Program-made: the position numbers and the translations under genes | Shown here: in pieces, positions 1 through 5,476 of the stretch | How the letters are laid out: each line of letters opens with the position of its first letter | Numbering within the stretch: position 1 is the stretch's first letter | The notes under the pieces: generated by a model | What the model saw: the letters and a program-made list of their open reading frames with translations, nothing else | Databases searched by the model: none | What the model was told of the DNA's origin: nothing | Assembly (NCBI GenBank): GCA_030672465.1 | Contig: DAOVGJ010000206.1 | Location: 1 to 6,299 of the forward strand | Direction of reading: 5' to 3' | From: Pseudomonadota bacterium | GTDB taxonomy: Bacteria; Desulfobacterota; BSN033; WVXP01; G020346125 | DNA: 6,299 nt

Positions 1-107
1 ATCTTATATTGTTTGGCCAATGCGAAGAGTTCCTCGAATCGAATAGCTCCATCCAGAAGGCTATATTGGCTGTGTAGATGCAGATGAACGAATTGTCCTC
101 TGTTCAT
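1..107 (-). CDS. dnaE: DNA polymerase III alpha subunit, N-terminal fragment
   Basis: This is the 5' end of the gene for the catalytic subunit of the replicative DNA polymerase; it runs off the left edge of the window. The 35 visible codons begin MNRGQFVHLHLHSQYSLLDG and continue AIRFEELFALAKQYK. This is the first strand and HxH metal-site motif (HLHLHS) of the PHP domain that opens bacterial DnaE, followed by the usual S-x-LDGA-I pattern. The ATG at 107 is chosen because an in-frame TGA lies four codons upstream (119-117) and a very strong AGGAGGAGGA sits 4-5 bases before it. It is the only gene downstream of the promoter at 216-244. The family call is confident despite the short fragment. 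DnaE, rather than the Gram-positive PolC, is indicated because PHP is at the very N-terminus. Confidence 0.93.
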   Translation of the reverse strand, partial: MNRGQFVHLHLHSQYSLLDGAIRFEELFALAKQYK

Positions 108-117
108 TCCTCCTCCT
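108..117 (-). promoter_or_regulatory. Shine-Dalgarno of dnaE
   Basis: The minus strand reads AGGAGGAGGA immediately before the ATG at 107. The first AGGAGG ends 4 bases from the start codon. It is the longest anti-SD match in the window. It decides the start, because no other in-frame initiation codon lies between it and the TGA at 119-117. Confidence 0.85.
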
Positions 118-190
118 CATCGATACGGAAAAAGCCCTGAATTGACCCTTCGTCTACAGCTTCGAATCTGTGAGCTTATGAACAGCTTTT

Positions 191-206
191 TACCTATATA
201 TTGTAA
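191..206. promoter_or_regulatory. Putative NrdR box, start-site copy
   Basis: The 16-mer tacctatatattgtaa matches the NrdR box consensus ACACWATATATWGTGT at 11 of 16 positions, with an unbroken core CTATATATTGT. It lies just downstream of the predicted transcription start (about +4 to +19). It is a near mirror image of the box at 222-237: the 14-base arms tacctatatattgt and acaacatataggta are reverse complements with one mismatch. Arms this far apart could also form a hairpin in DNA. However, the second arm lies upstream of the start site and would not be transcribed, so a protein operator is the better reading. Confidence 0.65.
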
Positions 207-215
207 TTTTTTTCT

Positions 216-244
216 CTAATAACACAACATATAGGTACTGTCAA
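216..244 (-). promoter_or_regulatory. Predicted sigma-70 promoter of dnaE
   Basis: On the minus strand a perfect -35 hexamer TTGACA (244-239) is followed by a 17-base spacer and TATTAG (221-216), which matches the -10 consensus at 4 of 6 positions. Transcription would start near 209, giving a 5' leader of about 100 bases before dnaE. It is the best promoter-like sequence in the long gap and points at the only gene available to it. The start point is inferred from spacing. Confidence 0.75.
222..237. promoter_or_regulatory. Putative NrdR box, promoter-spacer copy
   Basis: The 16-mer acacaacatataggta matches the NrdR box consensus ACACWATATATWGTGT at 12 of 16 positions by eye, with the left half-site nearly perfect. 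It fills the spacer between the -35 and -10 elements of the dnaE promoter, where a bound repressor would block RNA polymerase. It forms a pair with the box at 191-206: 15 bp separates them, 31 bp centre to centre. NrdR is a zinc-ribbon/ATP-cone repressor that senses dATP and ATP and normally controls ribonucleotide reductase genes. Confidence 0.68.
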
Positions 245-301
245 GAAAAAAATGAGAGATCCCTGAAAAACTGGAAAAGGAAGCTCTGAGCACAAAATCA
301 T

Positions 302-333
302 GCAGTGTTGCAGTGCCGCAGTCATGCGGTTAG
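302..333. repeat. Degenerate 8-bp tandem repeat
   Basis: Four consecutive 8-base units read gcagtgtt, gcagtgcc, gcagtcat and gcggttag, so the leading GCAGT is kept three times and then degrades. It lies in non-coding sequence behind the dnaE promoter. Such short decaying microsatellites are common in intergenic DNA, and no function is claimed. Confidence 0.6.
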
Positions 334-362
334 AGCGGCCTGCGAACCACCAAGGTCAATTA

Positions 363-386
363 GGAACCGCCTGTTGGCCGGGTTCC
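363..386. other. GC-rich hairpin in the intergenic gap
   Basis: GGAACC (363-368) pairs with GGTTCC (381-386), and inside it GCC (369-371) pairs with GGC (376-378) around a TGTT loop, leaving a two-base bulge. That gives nine base pairs with mostly GC content. Neither strand has a T-run directly after it, so it is not a canonical intrinsic terminator. It could still end the guaA transcript with help or be part of an unrecognised RNA. Confidence 0.5.
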
Positions 387-464
387 CTGGAGCGAACATT
401 AAAGAATTTTAGCCAACCATTCTTAGCGAAGCGAAACGGCTGATTCTGGTGGGAACTGGACCTT

Positions 465-502
465 CCCTAAACCTCTCACCTCTCCCTAAACCTCTCACCT
501 CT
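465..502. repeat. Two perfect 19-bp tandem repeats
   Basis: The 19-base unit ccctaaacctctcacctct occurs twice head to tail (465-483 and 484-502) without a mismatch. The next bases (ctcaacctcgacc) are only loosely similar. A perfect duplication in non-coding DNA suggests recent slippage. The unit itself contains an internal near-repeat, cctct-ca-cctct. Confidence 0.8.
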
Positions 503-787
503 CAACCTCGACCTGCTGAGGGGTGATGAACCCCGAAGCACTGTGCGAAGGGACAAGGGTTTTCTCTCTCAAGAAAAAATATTTTGAACAGCAAAGAGCG
601 ACCTTTTCAGAAATCTCAATGAGTGGAGTTTCCTGAGATCGGGATAGAAAGCTGAGACCGTGGGGATCAACCGAAAGGAGTGGATGAATAAACTCTTGTC
701 GATCCGTCATGAACTGAATTTCTCACAATAATCGTTATGACGAGTTCAAGCTAAATGATCATGAACAAACATTGCTTGGAAATTGGG

Positions 788-2341
788 TTATTCCCATTCA
801 ATGGTACTGGGAGGTTTCGAACTGATATCGTATACCACCCTGTTGATCCCCTTGATCTCATTGGTTATCTGGCTCGAAATTCTTTCAAGCACGCCATAGG
901 GAAACCGGACCCAGTCAGCCGTCATTCCATCGACGCTCTTGACCGCCCTGATGGCGAGGACATTCTCATAGGTCCTCCCATCTCCCATCACCCCAACCGT
1001 TTTTACTGGGAGCAGAACGGCAAAGGACTGCCAAATCTCTCCATAAAGTCCCGCACGGGATATCTCCTGGCGCACGATATCATCCGCCTCCCTAAGCAGG
1101 GAAAGCCTCTCCGGAGTTACCTCGCCGATAATTCGAACGGCTAGGCCCGGGCCAGGAAAGGGCTGCCGGTTGATGATCCTATCGGGAATACCCAACTCCT
1201 TGCCGACCAATCTAACTTCATCCTTGGACAATTCTCGAAGGGGCTCGATCAGTTTGAGACCCATCCTATCCGGTAGACCTCCCACATTGTGGTGAGACTT
1301 AATCGTGGCGGAGGACCCCTTAAAGGAAGTTGACTCTATGACGTCGGGGTAGAGGGTCCCTTGGGCGAGATACGTAATCCCGCCTAATTCCCTTGCCCAT
1401 CGTTCGAAGAGATAGATGAACTCGTTTCCGATAACCCGTCTCTTTTTCTCCGGATCGACGACCTTTTCTAATTTTCTCAAGAAGTGTTCCTGCGCGTCAA
1501 CACGGACCAAGTTGATCTTGAAATGGTCCTTGAACACTACTTCAACCTCATCGGCTTCGCCTTTCCTCAAAAGTCCGTTATCTACAAAGAGATAAACCGA
1601 GCGCTTCCCTATGGCCCTGTGGAGGAGGAGGGCCACCACTGATGAATCTACTCCCCCGCTGAGGGCACAAAGAACACCCTCCCTTCCCACATCCCTTCTG
1701 ATGGTGCTAATGGCATCCTGGACGAAGGATTTCATGGTCCAGGACCCCGAGCAACCGCACACGGTAAAGACGAAATTTTTTAAGATTTCAATCCCCTTGG
1801 GGGTGTGTACTACTTCCGGGTGAAATTGAACGCCGAAAAGCGTTCCCCTGCCCTTCATAGCAGCTATGGGAGAGTTTCTTGAATGAGCTATCCTATCGAA
1901 TCCGTCGGGCAACACCTCTATTCGGTCTCCATGGCTCATCCACACGTGATGTCTCGTCCCCTTTTTTCCAAATCCCGCAAAGATGTCAGAGGGATCATCG
2001 ACCACGATCTGGGCCTTCCCATACTCCCTTTTTGGAGCTCTCATGACCTTGCCCCCCAGGAGATGGGCCAATAACTGCATTCCATAACATATTCCCAGGA
2101 TTGGAATATCCAAATCCAAGAGCTCACGTTGCACCATGGGGGCATCATCGTCATAAATGCTCGACGGACTGCCGGAGAAAATGATTCCACGCGGATGGAA
2201 TGCCTTTATATCTTTCAAGTGCATATTGAATGGGTGAATCTCACAATAGACCTGGCACATCCTGATTCGCCTGGCAATCAGCTGAGTGTACTGCGAACCG
2301 AAGTCCAGTACGAGGATTTTCTCATTATGGATGTTCCCCAT
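788..2341 (-). CDS. guaA: GMP synthase (glutamine-hydrolysing)
   Basis: This cytoplasmic enzyme converts XMP, ATP and glutamine to GMP, the last step of guanine nucleotide synthesis. The 517-residue product has the full family architecture. A class I glutamine amidotransferase domain occupies about 7-195, with nucleophile Cys85 in ILGICYGMQL and His174/Glu176 in GVQFHPE. An ATP-pyrophosphatase domain follows, with P-loop SGGVDSS at 228-234. The C-terminal dimerisation/XMP domain carries RQPFPGPGLAVRI and ends in SSKPPSTIEWE. The length is normal (E. coli 525). The start is ATG at 2341, because GGGAG lies 9 bases upstream; a TTG at 2350 is in frame but directly abuts that GGGAG. It lies 47 bases after the DUF4388 gene with no terminator between, so it is probably co-transcribed from guaB. 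Confidence 0.97.
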   Translation of the reverse strand: MGNIHNEKILVLDFGSQYTQLIARRIRMCQVYCEIHPFNMHLKDIKAFHPRGIIFSGSPSSIYDDDAPMVQRELLDLDIPILGICYGMQLLAHLLGGKVMRAPKREYGKAQIVVDDPSDIFAGFGKKGTRHHVWMSHGDRIEVLPDGFDRIAHSRNSPIAAMKGRGTLFGVQFHPEVVHTPKGIEILKNFVFTVCGCSGSWTMKSFVQDAISTIRRDVGREGVLCALSGGVDSSVVALLLHRAIGKRSVYLFVDNGLLRKGEADEVEVVFKDHFKINLVRVDAQEHFLRKLEKVVDPEKKRRVIGNEFIYLFERWARELGGITYLAQGTLYPDVIESTSFKGSSATIKSHHNVGGLPDRMGLKLIEPLRELSKDEVRLVGKELGIPDRIINRQPFPGPGLAVRIIGEVTPERLSLLREADDIVRQEISRAGLYGEIWQSFAVLLPVKTVGVMGDGRTYENVLAIRAVKSVDGMTADWVRFPYGVLERISSQITNEIKGINRVVYDISSKPPSTIEWE

Positions 2342-2388
2342 GGCATTCAACTCCCTATGGGAACAAACGATTCACCCGTGAAAGGAGT

Positions 2389-3495
2389 TTAAGGACTCAG
2401 CGATATCCGAGCGTCACCGTTCACTTTGTACCGATACGGTTGCCCATCTTCTGAAAAGAGATCCCAGTCGGCCAAAATCCCCGAGGAGACCAATTGTTTT
2501 AAATCCTCGGGATATTCTCCCCTTTCCATCAGGTAGATTTCCAGTGCCCTCATTATCTTTGTCCTATGCAAGTTGCCCGAATAGGCTCTGGGTAAATTCA
2601 CCTCAGGCTTCTCGATCCGGGAGTTGATCACCACGTCCTTAAGAAAGGGTTTAAAGGAGATGATCAAGAGGAAGAGTATTGCAAAGAGAACCCCAAAGCG
2701 CAGTATTAACGAGAAATTTCTGAAGGTTTTCCCGCCCACTAAATCCCTAAAGCCTGGCCTTTCTATGCCTATCCTTCGGATGAGCCCTGCGTCCCCCAAC
2801 TTAACCAGGGAGTCATAGACGTTAAATTTCCCCGATAGACTTCGATCCACGATCTCTTGGACGGTAAGTTTCCCATCCACCAAACCGTGGACAACTTCCC
2901 CTTCGGCGGATATCTTCTCCCCCAACTCCGCGATGTCGTATCCGTCCTCCATTTCCTCGGCGGGGACCTTTTCAAAAACGATATAAGGAGAAGAAATCTT
3001 GTTCTCGATTTCTGGCCACTCGTCCAACATCCCAAGCACGTTGAGCAGGGCATTCTCCGGGCTCAGCTCCAATGGGATCCTTCGATACTTCTCGACGAGT
3101 CTCAGGTCAAACCGAAAATTACCCTCTCCCCATCGAAAGAGATCGTAAATGGTCTCATAGATTTGATTTTGGATAACCCTGAGGACTTCCTCCTTTTTCA
3201 GCAACTGCATATCGATGAGAATTTCCCCCAAATACTGTAATGTTTCCTCCTGAACTTTTAGGGCCTGATCCAATTGCCCTTGGGTGATTACCTGGGCATT
3301 GACGAGAATTTCCCCCAAGAGATCCTTCTTGGCCCGATAGCTGGAGAATACGTGGACGATCATACCATCAACGAAGTAGATCTCAACCTTCTTCCTGCCA
3401 TGCTGAACATTCAAGACCCCGGTCTTAAACTGTTGGCCAATGAGTTGAACAATCTCCGTGATGCTGAAATCCCTTAAATCACCTTGTAGGGCCAT
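2389..3495 (-). CDS. DUF4388 (PATAN-type) membrane-anchored protein
   Basis: This is a 368-residue protein of unknown role. Residues 1-50 look like the DUF4388/PATAN N-terminus (MALQGDLRDFSITEIVQLI, then TGVLNV and IYFVDGMIVHV), a domain seen in cyanobacterial PatA-like and many deltaproteobacterial signalling proteins. Residues 58-115 contain two LGEIL motifs (LLGEILVNAQVIT and YLGEILIDMQLLK), resembling the N-terminal domain of GspE/PilB ATPases. Residues 200-242 resemble a small winged-helix segment (GLVDGKLTVQEIVD, then GDAGLIRRIG). One membrane helix lies at about 261-281. The tail at 311-357 (RALEIYLMERGEYPEDLKQL and DGQPYRYK) resembles the C-terminal part of type II pseudopilins such as GspG. 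The start ATG has GAGGAG 5 bases upstream, overlapping the stop of the preceding gene 9 bases away, so translation is probably coupled. Domain names are by eye. Confidence 0.85.
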   Translation of the reverse strand: MALQGDLRDFSITEIVQLIGQQFKTGVLNVQHGRKKVEIYFVDGMIVHVFSSYRAKKDLLGEILVNAQVITQGQLDQALKVQEETLQYLGEILIDMQLLKKEEVLRVIQNQIYETIYDLFRWGEGNFRFDLRLVEKYRRIPLELSPENALLNVLGMLDEWPEIENKISSPYIVFEKVPAEEMEDGYDIAELGEKISAEGEVVHGLVDGKLTVQEIVDRSLSGKFNVYDSLVKLGDAGLIRRIGIERPGFRDLVGGKTFRNFSLILRFGVLFAILFLLIISFKPFLKDVVINSRIEKPEVNLPRAYSGNLHRTKIMRALEIYLMERGEYPEDLKQLVSSGILADWDLFSEDGQPYRYKVNGDARISLSP

Positions 3496-3504
3496 ACCTT
3501 CTCC

Positions 3505-5448
3505 TCATAAAGGGATTCTGATCTTCTCCAATGCCTGTTTTTGTCTCTCCAAACGGGATATACTCCTGAGGGAAATGAAATAAAAGCAAGCGAAAAGTCC
3601 GATAAAGAAAGCCTCGCTCGACAACGGTGAGGATGTCGGAATGACCTCAGCATTCCTGATCAATCCATGCCAATGGACCCTTCGCAGAATAAATATGGAA
3701 AAGATAAAGAGGAGCGCTACCCCCCTTATGGTGTAATTCCTCCATACGTGGCCCCCTCCCAAGGAAAAAAGGGAAAGGATTTTCGAGATTACTTCCGCCC
3801 TCCTTCGGTATGCCCTGACCCGAGCCATTTTCTTCACTTTTAACTTGGGGGTGAGGCTCTCTTTTTTCACAAATAGACGATGGCAGCCCGCGCAGATAAA
3901 ATCGCCCTCTACCCTTCTTGGATAGACTCGACGGCTGGAACTACCGCAGAGGGGACACCTTCTCATGACCCCCTTCCGTTTGGCCAGTATCAGTAAAGCC
4001 ACCATCATGATTAGAAATAGCAGGGGAGAGATGAATCCCCACCACTCGGTTAGCGGCTTCACCCATACTGAAACAAGCCCGCCGGGATTTGTCCATTTCC
4101 CCATGAGATGATAAATGCCATCTTTCCACAGGCTCAGGGACGACACGGTCTCGTCGATGACGAAACGGTTCATGTTGTCGGATTCGATTTTCAGGTAGCG
4201 GTGGATCAATTGGGGGTTCAGTTCGGTGGCCTTTTCAATGGACATATCCGTCTTGATCAGGGCCGTTGATTTCTTCGAGTTCGCCCGATAGAGGTTGAAA
4301 TAAAAGGATGCCTTTTGAGGGTTCAAATCGATGGCCTTGCTATTCATAGCGATTGCTTGATCGGCATTGCCCATTGCCAGGTAAACGTTTGCCAAATTCG
4401 TCATGGCCTCGGCAGCCGAGGAATCATTGGATATCACCCGCTTATAATAATATTCAGCCTTTGAATAGTTTCCCTCCCTTTTATTGATCAATCCCAATGT
4501 GAAGAGGATCTTTGTATCTCGGGGGTTAGCCTCAAGTCGTTGGATCAAATCCTCCTTAAGACCATGGTCCCATGTCTCTTCGTTTGCCGTATAAATGTTC
4601 AAAAGGGGTGTCGCCGAATGATCCAAAAAATTGGAGCAGACATCCATCCCCCAGGGGACGTAGACGACCAAGATGAGGAAGAGGCCGAGCATGAATCTCT
4701 CCCGCTTCTCCAAATAAACCCAAAATAGAAGGGACCAATACATAAAGGCCCAGATGAGACTCAGTTGCAAGAAAAAGGGGAGGAGAATGGCCACTATCTT
4801 TATAATGGCTACGATAATCTCAAAAACCTGAGCCTTAAAATTCCTCATTAAGCCCTCAATAAGGGAGGGGAAATATTTGAGGAACAAAATGAATGAATAG
4901 AGCACAAAAGCTAAGAGAATTGACTGGCCAATAAGGAAGAAGAGATCCATGAACTCCATGAAGGTGAGCTTAAAATTCTTGATTGAGGCAACGAAGCCTT
5001 TCAGGTACTCTACCAAAATTCGGTCTAATCGATGTTTAGACTTGCTCCAATATACCCTTGCAAGGGCAAAATATCCGTACGGCAATCCCGGAGCCAGGAT
5101 TTTCGCCGCTTTACAGAGCGCCACTGCCTCTTCAAAGGCCCCCCTTTCCGAGGCCTCAAAACCTTCTCTAATCAGCAAAGTGGCGAATACGGGGAGATTA
5201 CGAATACCTTTATCCAATTGAACTCGATGGATCTCCTCCAGCTCCTTATTGCCGATGATCGTCTTTCCCCTATTGATGAGGTCTTTTCGCCGAAGCCAAT
5301 ATCGATGTATTTCCGAGGGACCGGTGAGGCTATTGATGGTGGTGCCCTTTACTGACGGATCGGAGCCCCCCGATGGATAGATCCGACCACCATTCCACAG
5401 GATAAAACAGAACACGGAAAGAAGGAAAACCCTGAATGTCCACCTCAT
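3505..5448 (-). CDS. Multi-pass membrane protein with TPR repeats and zinc ribbon
   Basis: I do not recognise a named family for this whole 647-residue protein. An N-terminal signal or anchor (about 5-19, FRVFLLSVFCFILW) precedes a TPR-like helical region (88-136). A block of hydrophobic segments follows (about 166-193, 208-246 as two helices, 252-270). Next come two clear TPR units (311-343 and 344-378, with GNYSKAEYYYKRVI and GNADQAIAMNSKAIDLNP). Another membrane helix (471-489) leads into a CxxC-17-CxxC zinc ribbon (C498, C501, C519, C522). The C-terminal hydrophobic hairpin (557-588 and 612-628) resembles TM2-like proteins (SLFSLGGGHVWRNYTIRG). ATG 5448 is preferred because AAAAGG lies 12 bases upstream; an in-frame TTG at 5460 abuts AAAAGG and would add four residues. 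It lies between guaB and the DUF4388 gene. A role in organising a membrane complex is inference. Confidence 0.85.
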   Translation of the reverse strand: MRWTFRVFLLSVFCFILWNGGRIYPSGGSDPSVKGTTINSLTGPSEIHRYWLRRKDLINRGKTIIGNKELEEIHRVQLDKGIRNLPVFATLLIREGFEASERGAFEEAVALCKAAKILAPGLPYGYFALARVYWSKSKHRLDRILVEYLKGFVASIKNFKLTFMEFMDLFFLIGQSILLAFVLYSFILFLKYFPSLIEGLMRNFKAQVFEIIVAIIKIVAILLPFFLQLSLIWAFMYWSLLFWVYLEKRERFMLGLFLILVVYVPWGMDVCSNFLDHSATPLLNIYTANEETWDHGLKEDLIQRLEANPRDTKILFTLGLINKREGNYSKAEYYYKRVISNDSSAAEAMTNLANVYLAMGNADQAIAMNSKAIDLNPQKASFYFNLYRANSKKSTALIKTDMSIEKATELNPQLIHRYLKIESDNMNRFVIDETVSSLSLWKDGIYHLMGKWTNPGGLVSVWVKPLTEWWGFISPLLFLIMMVALLILAKRKGVMRRCPLCGSSSRRVYPRRVEGDFICAGCHRLFVKKESLTPKLKVKKMARVRAYRRRAEVISKILSLFSLGGGHVWRNYTIRGVALLFIFSIFILRRVHWHGLIRNAEVIPTSSPLSSEAFFIGLFACFYFISLRSISRLERQKQALEKIRIPL

Positions 5449-5476
5449 TGGACGAACCAACCTTTTATCCCACTTC

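Larger units (their letters stand above)
245..787. other. Long gene-free stretch between guaA and the dnaE promoter
   Basis: About 540 bases follow guaA without a supportable gene on either strand. The visible content is the two short tandem repeats and the hairpin listed separately, plus weak dyads such as atctca/tgagat (608-634) and tcgttatgacga (732-743). No strong intrinsic terminator with a T-tract was found after guaA, and no tRNA, tmRNA, RNase P or SRP RNA signature is visible. A minus-strand reading frame of 71 codons (495-710) was considered and not accepted. Confidence 0.6.

Noticed and set aside
61..120. Short upstream reading frame (19 codons, ATG at 120) overlapping the dnaE start in another frame
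   Set aside because: It begins inside the dnaE Shine-Dalgarno (ATGAGGAGGAGG), has no ribosome binding site of its own, and its composition is explained by overlap with real dnaE codons.
156..171. acagcttcgaatctgt resembling a tRNA T-arm
   Set aside because: The stem has only four pairs with an eight-base loop, and there is no matching acceptor stem, anticodon arm or D-arm on either strand. At most it is a small hairpin in the dnaE leader.
465..502. CRISPR-like repeat
   Set aside because: The two 19-bp copies are directly adjacent with no spacer, and no cas gene is present.
570..600. T-rich run on the minus strand as a possible guaA terminator
   Set aside because: The minus strand has ATTTTTTC, but no GC-rich hairpin precedes it; only a weak AT palindrome (aaaatatttt) is present.
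495..710. 71-codon minus-strand reading frame in the guaA-dnaE gap
   Set aside because: No Shine-Dalgarno precedes the ATG at 710, the predicted product shows no domain or motif, and its end runs into the tandem repeat region. It is most likely chance.
755..1144. 129-codon plus-strand reading frame
   Set aside because: It lies almost wholly antisense to the conserved C-terminal half of guaA and has no motif of its own; it is a shadow frame.
2342..2350. TTG at 2350 as the guaA start
   Set aside because: The GGGAG ribosome binding site directly abuts the TTG, leaving no spacing, whereas it is 9 bases from the ATG at 2341. The extra residues are not needed by the family.
2354..2388. Hairpin ttcacccgtgaa as a terminator or attenuator before guaA
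   Set aside because: The stem is only four to five pairs and has no T-tract, so it is too weak to claim as a terminator.
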